Shown here in pieces: positions 38,443-48,039 of a DNA stretch of 64,000 bases. Position 1 is the first letter of the stretch, and each line of letters begins with the position of its first letter. The DNA is taken from positions 248,001-312,000 of the forward strand of contig JAEUQK010000029.1 in NCBI GenBank assembly GCA_016789265.1. The letters are read 5' to 3'. The notes under the pieces were generated by a model that saw only the letters and a program-made list of their open reading frames with translations, did no database searches and was not told the DNA's origin. This DNA comes from Blastocatellia bacterium. Lineage in GTDB: Bacteria; Acidobacteriota; Blastocatellia; Pyrinomonadales; Pyrinomonadaceae. The position numbers were made by a program, and so were the translations under genes.

Positions 38443-39990
38443 TCAATTGTTTCCGTCGTCCAATTCGCCAAGGGTAACCGACTTAACCAACGGCCGAATT
38501 GCGGTCTCAATCGGTTTCATCAACGGCAAATCATCTTTGGTAAATGTGCCGCCGATCTCCTTGATCTTTTCAAGCTGCGGAATAATTCGAGATTCCATAG
38601 ATCCAACGGCGCTGTTGTAGCTATTAACCGCGCTATTAAGCCCCGTTCCGATCTTGGTGAAGTGCCCGAGCATCGTATTAGCGCGTTTGAAAAGTTCGAT
38701 ACCCGCATCGCGCATTTCATAAATGCTTTCGGCCATTCGTTCCTGTTGCCACATAAAGCCTACGGTGCGGAGCATTGTAATCAGAGTCGACGGGGTGGCT
38801 ATAACGATCTGTGCCTTGATGCCATCTTCGATCAATTGAGGATCAGCCATCAACGCAGCACCAAATGACGACTCGATTTGCAGATACATAATGACGAAAT
38901 CCGGTGCCGCTTCGAATTGATCCCAATAAGATTTTTGGCTTAGGTCTTTAAGATGTTTACGGACGGCGCTTGCATGGTCTTTCATTGACTCGATCCGTTC
39001 GGCTTCAACTTCGGTTTCATAGGCACGCATATAAGCGGCTAATGGTACCTTTGAATCAAGTATCAATTGCCTATGCCCCGGCAAATTAATGGTCATGTCC
39101 GGGCGAAGTCTGCCACTCTCGGTGTTAACTGAGACCTGTTCATCGAAATCGCAATAAGGCGATAGCCCTGCGACCTCTACAACGCGTCGAAGTGAAATCT
39201 CGCCGTATTTTCCTCGAACATGTGATGTCTTGAGCGCGGATACCAATTGACTAGTACCGGTATTCAAGTTGTCGGTCGTGCTTTTCATTGCGTCAAGCAA
39301 TGTCTTCATTTCCGAATATGCACCTTCGCGTTTCAATTCTATCTCGCCAAGTTTTTGATCAAACTTACTCAAACTTTCGCCTAGCGGCGTAACAAGTGTG
39401 TCGATAGCCTGTCTTCGCTTTTCAAGTTCAGTCGCTGAATCCTTCACCTTTTCGTCTAGCTTTTCTTTGGCCAACTCTATAAACGATGAGTTGTTCTTAC
39501 GCAGGGCCTCAGATGATAAAGATTCAAATGCTTCGCGAAGCTTTTCGTTAGCGTCTGCCAGGAACAGCTTCTGATCTTCGATTGCCTTGAGCGACGCTGC
39601 GTGGCTTGCCGCGAGGGTTGCGTTTGATTCTTTCAACTCGGTGTTAGCGTTTGTCAACGACGTGATTTCAGCTTTGCACGAAACTATTTCCTCATTGAGC
39701 CTTTGGATGCTCTCGTTAGCTTCACCCAGTTCCGTTTGAGCCCTTACCTTGGCCGATTCTGCCTCGAGAAGCTGAGTTTGTTTACTTTCATCCTCCTTGA
39801 TTAGTCGTGCAATCTCGATGTCTTTCTTACCAAGCTGCTTTTCGAGTTCGCCAGATCTTGCCTCTGCCGCGGCCTTTTCGGCCTCGATGCCGGAGTCTTT
39901 CTTACCGCCAAGCAGATAGCCAATCGTCGCTCCGATGACTATTCCGACAACGACAACGACTGCGATGATTAGGAGAGTGTTGTTGTCCAT
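38443..39990 (-). CDS. rmuC: DNA recombination protein RmuC
   Basis: 515 residues from ATG 39990 (MDNNTLLIIAVVVVVGIVIG); an upstream in-frame start would add a tail before the membrane anchor. One N-terminal membrane helix, a long coiled coil (about 35-230), and the RmuC nuclease-like core with RGKYGEISLRRVVEVAGL, LRPDMTINLPG and LILDSKVPLAAY (PD-(D/E)xK-type residues) are present. RmuC limits DNA inversions at short inverted repeats in E. coli; the mechanism is unsettled. It is AT-richer than most genes here. Confidence 0.93.
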   Translation of the reverse strand: MDNNTLLIIAVVVVVGIVIGATIGYLLGGKKDSGIEAEKAAAEARSGELEKQLGKKDIEIARLIKEDESKQTQLLEAESAKVRAQTELGEANESIQRLNEEIVSCKAEITSLTNANTELKESNATLAASHAASLKAIEDQKLFLADANEKLREAFESLSSEALRKNNSSFIELAKEKLDEKVKDSATELEKRRQAIDTLVTPLGESLSKFDQKLGEIELKREGAYSEMKTLLDAMKSTTDNLNTGTSQLVSALKTSHVRGKYGEISLRRVVEVAGLSPYCDFDEQVSVNTESGRLRPDMTINLPGHRQLILDSKVPLAAYMRAYETEVEAERIESMKDHASAVRKHLKDLSQKSYWDQFEAAPDFVIMYLQIESSFGAALMADPQLIEDGIKAQIVIATPSTLITMLRTVGFMWQQERMAESIYEMRDAGIELFKRANTMLGHFTKIGTGLNSAVNSYNSAVGSMESRIIPQLEKIKEIGGTFTKDDLPLMKPIETAIRPLVKSVTLGELDDGNN

Positions 39991-40172
39991 AGAATTTTTC
40001 CGCGAAACTGAACTAAAACAAAACCGATGAGCTTGACTGTGCGACGCAGTAGAGCCTATTGCACCATTTTCATGCACTGAATCACATAAGAAAGCCAGGA
40101 TTCCCGACCATTAACGGCATTGTTACCAACTTGAGGGATTCCACGCCCTCTCTGAGGAATCAACGGAGCCAT

Positions 40173-41144
40173 TCATCGCAATTGAAAACCTACCTTTTTT
40201 GCGATTTCCTCCAAGACTCTTGGACCGTTTGGTTCGACTCCAACAAAAAAGGAAACTTCATCTCCCCATTGTGGACGTTTGACACTCTTCAGTGCAGGTC
40301 TTCCATCTTCTTGCCAAGCTTCGACAAACTTCCATTTTGAATCTTTAGTTGGATTTACAATGGGAGGAAGGGCCGAGATCACTGCTTCGATACGTTCGAA
40401 ATTCATGGTTGGGCAAAACCGGTAAGAATAGAGATTTTTTTCAAGCTCGTGGCGAATGCGCTGCTTGTCAAATTCCCAGTCACCCGTGTTATTCATCCAA
40501 CGTCCCCAAGTGAACCAATCCGCTGACTCACGGAACGGGAGCCGGGCATTCACACAACCCCATGGATTAAGTTCCCATTCTTTCTCGAATCCAAAGCAAT
40601 AGAACTGCGGTTTGAAGCTTGCTTGTTTCGATTCATAACAATAGGCGAACGCGAAGATCGAATCCCATGGAACCTTCTTCCCGTCTACGTGGAGGAATCG
40701 CTTTCTCCATCCTTTCATGTGTTCGATGAGACAAAACAATGACTCAATCTCGCCAGGGTCAACACTGACACGATATATAGCTTTCTTGTCCTCGCCAAAT
40801 TGTTGAAACGTTGAAATTTTGCGGGCCTCATTTAATGCAAACTCGAAGGACTGAGAGGTTGAATATGGAAATTCAATTGTGATGCCTTTAGGGGGCACCG
40901 GTGAGGCCTCCTCCAAATGCGGCACTGTTCTTTGGGCGGTAACTGGTCTACTTTGCGCATTTTCAGTCCAATGAACTGCGTTCTCCACTAGCGGATGCGC
41001 ACATTCTTGACAGAATTTTGAGTTTCCTTCGTTTAAGTACTTACAATTCGGGCATGTCAAATGATCAGACTGCCGAGTTCCGCAATTTGAACAGAATTTT
41101 GCGTCTTCGCTCAATTCCGTTGGGCAATTAATGCATAACTTCAT
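40173..41144 (-). CDS. Double zinc-ribbon protein with a conserved unknown domain
   Basis: 323 residues from ATG 41144 (MKLCINC). Four CxxC knuckles (C4/C7, C18/C21, C31/C34, C45/C48) make two zinc ribbons. A linker rich in proline leads to a domain of about 240 residues that was not recognised (FAYCYESKQASFKPQFYCFG, WFTWGRWMNNTGDWEFDKQRIRHEL). It has many aromatic residues. It may be cytoplasmic, since no signal or membrane segment is seen. It lies upstream of rmuC in the same direction, about 180 nt away. Confidence 0.6.
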   Translation of the reverse strand: MKLCINCPTELSEDAKFCSNCGTRQSDHLTCPNCKYLNEGNSKFCQECAHPLVENAVHWTENAQSRPVTAQRTVPHLEEASPVPPKGITIEFPYSTSQSFEFALNEARKISTFQQFGEDKKAIYRVSVDPGEIESLFCLIEHMKGWRKRFLHVDGKKVPWDSIFAFAYCYESKQASFKPQFYCFGFEKEWELNPWGCVNARLPFRESADWFTWGRWMNNTGDWEFDKQRIRHELEKNLYSYRFCPTMNFERIEAVISALPPIVNPTKDSKWKFVEAWQEDGRPALKSVKRPQWGDEVSFFVGVEPNGPRVLEEIAKKVGFQLR

Positions 41145-41231
41145 ACTGCTATCTTGATCAATTCTAAGGTTCAATCCCTCTAACGATTCCAGCGGGACAA
41201 ATCTTTCGAATCTCAATTAAATCCGAAAACC

Positions 41232-41262
41232 AAAAAAAGCTTCGCCCATTGCAGGGCGAAGC
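41232..41262 (-). terminator. Rho-independent terminator
   Basis: GCTTCGCCC pairs with GGGCGAAGC around a six-base loop, followed on the minus strand by seven T. It lies some 220 nt downstream of the ATPase-HTH gene stop and just upstream of the zinc-ribbon gene. Confidence 0.8.
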
Positions 41263-41485
41263 CTTCGGAGATTCAGGCGAGCCGGTGGGAGCTCGTGAGA
41301 GAAAATCTGAAATGAACAACGCCCTCGGCGGGCAGCGTTAAATTTCTTTCGAATGCACTCGGGTGATGCGTTCTGGTAGGTAAGATAGATCGAATGGCCG
41401 GACCTGTCAATAGGGGGAAGTCGTCGGTGGTCAGTGGCCGGTGGATAGTGATGAGTGACGACAGGGATCAGAACTGGCCGCCCGC

Positions 41486-42748
41486 TTACGCAGGCGGTTC
41501 CGACAGGTAGCGGCGGACGGTCGTGGTTCCGATGCCGAGGCGTTCGCCGATCTCGCGAAACGTGAGGCCTTTGTCGCGGAGTTCGCGGGTGTTGGCGATG
41601 AGGTTTTTCCGAAAACGTTCCGCTTCCATAAGTTCGGCCTCGGCGGCAGAGACTGGGCGGGAAACGCTCCGGACCTCGGCCGCACCATCGCTATGCGGCA
41701 GGCTTAGACGGAAATGCGAACGGATCAGATGCTCGGCTTCGCTGGCGAACCCGGTGAACGTGAATTTCAGGAAGTTCGAAGGTTTTTCGATGCGGGCGAC
41801 GGCGACGTTCGAAGCGTCGTAGATCGGTTTTGTGCTGCGCGGTTTGATCTGTTTGAGGTAGCGAATATTCGAACCCTGAACGCTGTCGCCGATGGCGAAG
41901 ATACTGTCGGCGAAATTTGCAAGCATCTTGCTGCCGGCGAGGTCGTTGACGGTAAGCGGCCGGGCAAACGGGCGTTTCGGCGTATGTGCAAGCACGAGGA
42001 TCGAGAGGTTTTCCTTCGATTTCAGCGCCTTAAGTTCGCTCATCAGGTCGCGGGCCGCCGAGGCGTTAATGTTTGCCGTGCGAAGCCACGAGATGTTGTC
42101 GATGATCAGAATGGCTGCTTCGGTACGCCGGAGTTCACAGCGGATCGAATGAATGACGAGGTCTCCGAATGTCTTGAACGCGGGCGGGACCTCGTCGTAC
42201 GGTCTCATTTCGGCCCGGACGGAGTTTTTGTGAAAGCGGCGGCGCGTAAATTTGGCTCCGTCTTTGGTCGCGACCCCGCTGTAGCGGCGACCGAACTGTT
42301 CGCGCGAAAGTTCGAAATCGATATAGAGCACCGGCGTGGTTTGCCACTCAGTCGGGTCGGCCGTCGGGGCCGCTTTCCATTCCATCTCGAAAGGTTTGAT
42401 CGGACGGCCGCGAGCCAGGGATTCGGTGATCTGGACGGCGAGAATGCTCTTGCCAAGGCCCGTGTCCGCAAAGAGGATCGCAAGCTCGCCCTCGAGCCAA
42501 AAATCGCCGAAAAGCCGCCGCGTTTCAGGCTGCGGCTCGTCCACTCGTTTCATCCAATCGTTGGCGGGCCGAGCGTCAAACAGGTTGTGCTCGGGAAGCG
42601 GGGCATGTCCGGCGTCGATCTTCCGCCGGACAATATCCCACTTATCTTTCGATGTCTTTTCAGCCTTCGTCAGGCCAAGCTTTCGAAAGTACGCGTCTTC
42701 GTCAAACTTTTTGACGTCGTCGTCACGGTCAGAGATGTGTTTAGTCAT
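41486..42748 (-). CDS. RepA/RecA-like ATPase fused to a C-terminal helix-turn-helix
   Basis: 420 residues from ATG 42748 (MTKHISDRDDD); a longer open reading frame upstream would overlap the promoter. Walker A is ADTGLGKSI (Ala in place of the first Gly), and Walker B is AAILIIDNI. The SILVLAHTPKR and AGSKMLANFADSIFAIGDS segments fit the AAA_25/RepA-like fold. The last 45 residues (LRDKGLTFREIGERLGIGTT then TVRRYLSE) are an HTH of the resolvase/sigma-region-4 kind. A paralog without the HTH lies at 25903-26901. The role is unknown; an element-borne replication or regulatory ATPase is inferred. Confidence 0.75.
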   Translation of the reverse strand: MTKHISDRDDDVKKFDEDAYFRKLGLTKAEKTSKDKWDIVRRKIDAGHAPLPEHNLFDARPANDWMKRVDEPQPETRRLFGDFWLEGELAILFADTGLGKSILAVQITESLARGRPIKPFEMEWKAAPTADPTEWQTTPVLYIDFELSREQFGRRYSGVATKDGAKFTRRRFHKNSVRAEMRPYDEVPPAFKTFGDLVIHSIRCELRRTEAAILIIDNISWLRTANINASAARDLMSELKALKSKENLSILVLAHTPKRPFARPLTVNDLAGSKMLANFADSIFAIGDSVQGSNIRYLKQIKPRSTKPIYDASNVAVARIEKPSNFLKFTFTGFASEAEHLIRSHFRLSLPHSDGAAEVRSVSRPVSAAEAELMEAERFRKNLIANTRELRDKGLTFREIGERLGIGTTTVRRYLSEPPA

Positions 42749-42762
42749 ACAACATACGTTGT
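42749..42762. promoter_or_regulatory. Palindrome immediately before the ATPase-HTH start codon
   Basis: ACAAC-N4-GTTGT directly abuts the ATG. It covers the space where an SD would be and the presumed +1 region. The left part with the spacer (ACAACGTATG on the coding strand) is identical to the sequence overlapping the start codon of the paralog at 25903. Confidence 0.5.
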
Positions 42763-42766
42763 GCTG

Positions 42767-42796
42767 AATATAACACAAGCGTTGACGCGATGGCAA
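42767..42796 (-). promoter_or_regulatory. Sigma-70-type promoter of the ATPase-HTH gene
   Basis: On the minus strand TTGCCA (42791-42796) and TATATT (42767-42772) are 18 nt apart. The leader would be very short, about 10-15 nt, and consists of the palindrome. Confidence 0.55.
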
Positions 42797-42821
42797 GATG
42801 TTGCAGAGATAGGACGAATGA

Positions 42822-43808
42822 TCAGAGTCGGGTGTAGGCGTCCGCCTTCCATTGGCAAAGGGTGTCGACAGAGAAATTTCCGCCGCAGATGATGATAACG
42901 ACGTGGCTGTCGGGCGTGAACTTCTCGCGGAGGCGTTCGGCTGCCGCGAGGTTGCACGACGACGCCGGTTCACAGAATACTTTCAAGCGTTCGGCAATGT
43001 AGATGATCTCATTGACGGCTTCGGCGTCGGTCACGACCGTGACGCTTTCGAGATAGTCCTGAACGAGCCGGAGAGTGCGCTCTGTGACCGCTGGTGCGCC
43101 GAGCGTTTTGGCGATCGACGTGATCGCGGGAAGATCGACCACTCGGCCGGCCGCGAGAGCCTGTGCCATCGCGTCGGCACCGACGGTCTCCGTGCCAAAG
43201 ACGCGCACGTTTTCTGCTGTGGACTGAGGCGTCCGCGTTCCATTTTTGACGGCTATCGCGACCCCGGCAGCGAGGCCGCCGCCGCCGATGCTGGCAAAAA
43301 CGTCGGTGACCTGCGGACAATCTTCGAGGATCTCGAGGCCGACGGTTCCTTGCCCGGCGATAACGAGTTCGTCATCGAACGGGTGCACGTAGGTTTTGCC
43401 CTCGGCGACGTATCGCTCGACCTCGGCAAAGGCCTCGGCGATATTGGGCAGGAGTTCGATCTTGGCACCGTATCCGCGTGCGGCGTCGAGGTAATTCTGC
43501 GGAGTGTTCGCAGGCATCAGGATCAGAGATTCGACGCCGAGCGTCGTTGCCGCATACGCAACTCCCTGCGCATGATTTCCGCCGCTTACCGCGACAACGC
43601 CTTTTGACCGCTGATCATCCGTCAAAGAGATCATTTTATTAAATGCCCCGCGCGGTTTGAACGAACCGGTCTTCTGAAACAACTCATACTTTATGTAAAC
43701 GTTCGTTCCGAGACGGCGGCTTAGCGTTTCGCTGCGTTCGAGCGGTGTGCGTTTTACGTATGGCTCGATGTTCTTTCGGGCTTGCTGGATGTCGGCGTGT
43801 GTGATCAT
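42822..43808 (-). CDS. Serine/threonine dehydratase (PLP-dependent)
   Basis: 328 residues of fold-type II PLP enzyme. The PLP lysine lies in GSFKPRGAFNK, the asparagine loop is VSGGNHAQGVA, the phosphate cup is SIGGGGLAAGV and the C-terminal SCNLAAAE and IICGGNFS segments are conserved. Lacking an ACT regulatory domain, it resembles catabolic TdcB or short IlvA forms and deaminates threonine to 2-oxobutanoate (or serine to pyruvate). Serine racemase activity cannot be excluded. Confidence 0.88.
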   Translation of the reverse strand: MITHADIQQARKNIEPYVKRTPLERSETLSRRLGTNVYIKYELFQKTGSFKPRGAFNKMISLTDDQRSKGVVAVSGGNHAQGVAYAATTLGVESLILMPANTPQNYLDAARGYGAKIELLPNIAEAFAEVERYVAEGKTYVHPFDDELVIAGQGTVGLEILEDCPQVTDVFASIGGGGLAAGVAIAVKNGTRTPQSTAENVRVFGTETVGADAMAQALAAGRVVDLPAITSIAKTLGAPAVTERTLRLVQDYLESVTVVTDAEAVNEIIYIAERLKVFCEPASSCNLAAAERLREKFTPDSHVVIIICGGNFSVDTLCQWKADAYTRL

Positions 43809-44097
43809 GGAAGTTGAGTTTAATGATCAGAGTTATTCAACGCAAAGTCGCTCTACACCAAAGACGCTAAGGAAATTAAAAACCGGCCGTTGCGTTTGAA
43901 GGAGCGATTGGACGATAGCCTTTATGGCGACTGTGGGCAGCCTCATTTTCATTGCTTTTTAAGGAAGATAGGATAAGCTAATCGGCAGGCACCGATTCGA
44001 ATTATTTGTCGTGTTAGTTACCGGTCTCTTTGCTATTGTTGTCGAGATCGATGTACACAGCGAAGCCGCCTGAGATCGCGGCCCGTGTTGATATTTA
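43809..44097. other. Spacer with degenerate acgcaaag/acgctaag words
   Basis: No gene is seen. Near 43839-43875 the words aacgcaaag and agacgctaagg repeat loosely, a pattern like other patches in the window. The right part leads to the HEAT-repeat exoprotein gene without a clear SD. Confidence 0.4.
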
Positions 44098-47000
44098 ATG
44101 AAAAGATTTACCTTTGCCCTCGCTTTTTCGTCTTCTTTGCTAATGGTGCTTACTTTCTGGCTTTTCGGGCCGAAAGTGAAGGCGAAAGAAGACCCGGTGC
44201 TCACGCTTTTGAATCTGCCCGCACCGCCGCCGCCTAATCCGCTGGTTGGCGTTCCGACAGGCACCCGTCCAAATTCATTCTACGACAAAGAGGCTCCCCC
44301 GCCGGACAATGCGCCGATCGAAGACCTTTTGGAATATTGGTCCCGGCAAAGCGTTGGATATCAGGATCTCGGCTACAACCCAAAGCCCTCTGACACGGTG
44401 ATGAACCGATTGCTCGGCGAGATCGAAAAAGACCCGAAACGAATCAGCGATCTTCTCAACGTGATGCAGGACGATAAGCGTGGAGCCGATCTTGCACGCG
44501 ATATCTATAGAACGCTTTCGAATGCCGCGAGCGATGAAGACCGCGAATTGAAAAGGACGCTGAGGCAGTGGCTGACGCGAAACACCGACGAATTCAGTGA
44601 CGACCTTGCCAAGGTCGCCAACACGGTTCGTGACACGGGCGAATACGTAAACAACCAAGATGAACTGCTCGCATTGACAAAGGTCGATTGGGAAAAGGCT
44701 GGCCCGATCGTGAACCGGCTGTACAACGACGGTTCGCAAAAGGTCTCAAAGGTGCTGGCTACCTGGGCGTTGTACCGGCGTGCATTAGAGACCGGATCGG
44801 TCGGCGATACCGACAGATATCGAGACGAATTAAAGGCCGTCGTTGAGAATAAAGAAGCGACCGATGCTATGCGTGACCTCGCACTCGATGCTCTCGTTAA
44901 GGAAAAGGATTGGAGCGGCCGCGACGAATGGTATTACTCGCTGCTTGGCGACGAGACGCTGCATGAACTAACGGTCGATGGCCGTGTTTATACGGGCCTT
45001 ACGACGATCATGTACTATTCGCCGGACGACCGGTACGTGGACCGGATGCTGCAATACGCAGGAAGCGGCGATATCTGGGTTCGAACGGCGGCGGTAAAGA
45101 ACCTGATGCTGAGGCTCGCACGGCTAGGGGATTATGAACGCAACAAGAAGCTGAAAGCCGACATTGTTCAGGCCGTTTTGCCATGGCTTTCAGACCCAAA
45201 ATGGATCAAGTCCGACCCGAGCGGGAGGCTGGAGATCGTTCGAGCCCTCCAGACCGTGAAATTGCCCGACGCGGTTCCGGCCTTGATCGCGGCACTCGAC
45301 GAAAAAGAAACTACGAACACAAGGACCTATGCGGCTTACACTGCTGCAAATTCTGCGGCGTTCGCAAATCTTGTCGCGAATGCGGCAAACTCGGCTGCTA
45401 ATCGGCCTGCCGCTAACTTGAGTGCAGACAACCGGTTTGGCAACATTCAAGCGCAGGTCTATTATCCGCTCCGCACCACTGCGATCTCCGCGCTCGACAC
45501 ACAGGCCGACGGTCGAGCTAATCCAGCGCTGCGTCGGATATTGACCCAGGTCGCGGATTACGAAAGAACGACCGTGGTAAAAGCACTTCTTTCATCCGGC
45601 GGATTCACTACTGAAGAACAAGCTGAGGCGTTGGAATTTGTAGCGAAAAACGCCGGTGACCCTGATCTGGAAGTGCCTGGCGAAGACCAGCACTCGATCC
45701 AGGCAAAATCGCGCCAGGCGTTAAGGTCTTCACTGATGTCTCGGCGGACGGTCATCGATACAGAAGTACCTGAAACAGAAGATGCCGATGCCGAGTTCGA
45801 GACGTTTGGCAACGGCGGTAATAACGAGGCCGAAGAAGCATACACCATCACCAATTCGTCGACTTATGAAGGCCCCGAAACGACGCCGTTGACGGCAAAC
45901 GAGGTGAAGTTCCTTGTCGGATCACAACTCGTCTCGACCGAGAATGTCAGTGACGAACTAGTTCGGATGGTTGCGGACCGGATCACGCAAAACGAAAAAC
46001 GCGATCCCATGATCGCGGAATCATTGCGGCAGATCATGATCGGTTGGAACGGCAGGGCTGTGAATACCTTGCTTCTGCGAGACCTTAAGTCCGGACGGGT
46101 GGAACCGGACGCCGTGCTTAAACTGCTCGGCATTAGAAAGCAGCTTCGCGCAGAGCAGTCGAACGATATTACCGACCTGCGAACCGGGAGTGCGGCCGCT
46201 CTCGGTCTGATCCCGTGTCTATCGGAAGACGCTTCCTCATTCGAGAGCATTTTGGACAGCGGAGCCGAGTATTCAAAGATCGTAATGCTCTCGTGTGCGC
46301 GTTTGATAAGGGCTCCGTTGGATGTTCCGAAGGTCTCGATGCTGTTGAAAAGTCCTAATAAAATGCTTGCGCTTGCCGCCGAGCGTTATCTCGAGAGTGA
46401 AGATTCGCCGGAGGCGCGTAACGCCGTTCTCGCCATGTACCCGGGGAAAGCAAAGATCCTCGGGGCGACGACCACTTTCGAGGTAAACGGGACCAAAGTC
46501 ACCGCAGGTAAGTACCTTTCGGAACTTTTCGCTTCGGTCGATCCGTATTTCGCGTCATCGGAATATGTGTATTACACGTTCGGCTACGAGGCTGACTTCT
46601 CCGATATGGAGAAACGCCTGCAGAGAGAGGTCACAACAAAACCTGAACTGCTTGGCGTTTATGCATACAAAGACAACTATGTACATATGTACGCTGACCG
46701 CGCGGTTTTCAGTTGGTCAAACGACCCGGCGAGATTTCGCGAACGGGTCTTAGAGGAAAACGAGTTTGAGAATCTTAAGAACTACCTGGCGCATTTTAAT
46801 GTTGACCAGCTTGCCCCATTCCTGACGTGTAACTCGGAATGCGAATCAGGCGAACTCCTGATGATCGGCCGCAACGGCGGCAGGCGGGTGTTTCTAAAGA
46901 CGGGAGACCGCAAACCGGAGTTCTTCGCCGGTCTCGACGAGATATTTGAAGCCATGCGGCAGCGCCCGGGAAAGCTGAAATACTGGGCAGGGGAAAATTT

Positions 47001-48024
47001 GCCGGGGCTCGAAGTCATCTTTGCGGACGAGAAAAAATCTGCACAGACCGTTTGGAAAAACGGATCGGACCTGCGGGTTTTGATCACAGACGACGAACAG
47101 GAAAAGGCAGTGCAGCGAGAACTCGACAAGCTTTCTCAGGAAACGCAGGAGACTGAAACTGAGGATTCGGACGCACAGTATGCACGCATATTCAAGATGC
47201 GCGAGTCGAGAAAATACGACAGCTACGGCTGGTTCACGTTGAACGTCGATGGTCTCGGCGGGGCGACACAGCAACCTCCCGACGCGGAATTTCTGCCTGT
47301 AAAGGACGGTTTCAATCCATCCGCAGAATTCGGGCAATGGAAGGCAAAGGCGGGTTCTTTTGAAATAAGGGCTGACAGCTCGGGGCTATATCGCATCATT
47401 GGCGGGCGATCGGTAAAAATAAGGAACGGAGAATACAGTGATGCGGTCGTGACCTCGAACGGAAAATGGGTCGTTGCGTCTCACTATGACGACGAAACGG
47501 GAATGTCACTGGTCCGCATCAATTTGCTTACAGGTAAATTATTCAAAATAAATTCCGACGAGGTCGGTTGGGCGAAAGCGATATGTTATGTTCCATCGAT
47601 CAACCGGATGCTCGTAACCAATTTTGGCGAAGATGATCATCACGAGGGCGAAGACGAATCCTACAATGCGGCTGCGGAAGACAACGGACGGGGATATTAT
47701 TTTCTAGATCCTGAAACGGGACTTGTGACGCCGACGCCTGGCGAGGTAAGGCCGCTTGCGCAGCAGTCGTTTCGCAGTTTGCAGCCGACCGGAACCCCGG
47801 GCGAGTTTTGGGCGGCGTTACCGAGGGGAAAAGCCGGTACCATCTTCGGGATCTACAGTTCGAGGACTTTTATATTGAAGCCTTTGTTGAAACTGCCCAA
47901 AATAGTATTCGACAGCACGCGAATGTGGGTCGACGCGGCGGAAAGCAAGGTCTATTTTGTGTATCAGGGCCACGTGTTGTCGGCACCGTTTTCGATGCAG
48001 GCATCGCCGGCTCGCCCGCGTTGA
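44098..48024 (+). CDS. Large exported HEAT-repeat/beta-propeller-like protein, unknown
   Basis: 1308 residues with an N-terminal signal or anchor segment (FTFALAFSSSLLMVLTFWLFG) and a proline-rich stretch. Residues about 80-800 are helical repeats of HEAT type (e.g. AVPALIAALDEKE, AALGLIPCL...) with an inserted low-complexity acidic segment near 560-590 (TEVPETEDADAEFETFGNGG). The C-terminal 250 residues show beta-propeller-like strands (GLYRIIGGRSVKIRNGEYSD, SNGKWVVASHYDDETGMSLV). No enzymatic motif was recognised. The deacetylase gene begins within 16 nt of the stop. Confidence 0.7.
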   Translation: MKRFTFALAFSSSLLMVLTFWLFGPKVKAKEDPVLTLLNLPAPPPPNPLVGVPTGTRPNSFYDKEAPPPDNAPIEDLLEYWSRQSVGYQDLGYNPKPSDTVMNRLLGEIEKDPKRISDLLNVMQDDKRGADLARDIYRTLSNAASDEDRELKRTLRQWLTRNTDEFSDDLAKVANTVRDTGEYVNNQDELLALTKVDWEKAGPIVNRLYNDGSQKVSKVLATWALYRRALETGSVGDTDRYRDELKAVVENKEATDAMRDLALDALVKEKDWSGRDEWYYSLLGDETLHELTVDGRVYTGLTTIMYYSPDDRYVDRMLQYAGSGDIWVRTAAVKNLMLRLARLGDYERNKKLKADIVQAVLPWLSDPKWIKSDPSGRLEIVRALQTVKLPDAVPALIAALDEKETTNTRTYAAYTAANSAAFANLVANAANSAANRPAANLSADNRFGNIQAQVYYPLRTTAISALDTQADGRANPALRRILTQVADYERTTVVKALLSSGGFTTEEQAEALEFVAKNAGDPDLEVPGEDQHSIQAKSRQALRSSLMSRRTVIDTEVPETEDADAEFETFGNGGNNEAEEAYTITNSSTYEGPETTPLTANEVKFLVGSQLVSTENVSDELVRMVADRITQNEKRDPMIAESLRQIMIGWNGRAVNTLLLRDLKSGRVEPDAVLKLLGIRKQLRAEQSNDITDLRTGSAAALGLIPCLSEDASSFESILDSGAEYSKIVMLSCARLIRAPLDVPKVSMLLKSPNKMLALAAERYLESEDSPEARNAVLAMYPGKAKILGATTTFEVNGTKVTAGKYLSELFASVDPYFASSEYVYYTFGYEADFSDMEKRLQREVTTKPELLGVYAYKDNYVHMYADRAVFSWSNDPARFRERVLEENEFENLKNYLAHFNVDQLAPFLTCNSECESGELLMIGRNGGRRVFLKTGDRKPEFFAGLDEIFEAMRQRPGKLKYWAGENLPGLEVIFADEKKSAQTVWKNGSDLRVLITDDEQEKAVQRELDKLSQETQETETEDSDAQYARIFKMRESRKYDSYGWFTLNVDGLGGATQQPPDAEFLPVKDGFNPSAEFGQWKAKAGSFEIRADSSGLYRIIGGRSVKIRNGEYSDAVVTSNGKWVVASHYDDETGMSLVRINLLTGKLFKINSDEVGWAKAICYVPSINRMLVTNFGEDDHHEGEDESYNAAAEDNGRGYYFLDPETGLVTPTPGEVRPLAQQSFRSLQPTGTPGEFWAALPRGKAGTIFGIYSSRTFILKPLLKLPKIVFDSTRMWVDAAESKVYFVYQGHVLSAPFSMQASPARPR

Positions 48025-48039
48025 ACGTTGACCCAAGAA

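Noticed and set aside
41714-42892. 392-codon open frame on the plus strand
   Set aside because: It is antisense to the ATPase-HTH gene and runs into the promoter and the dehydratase gene.
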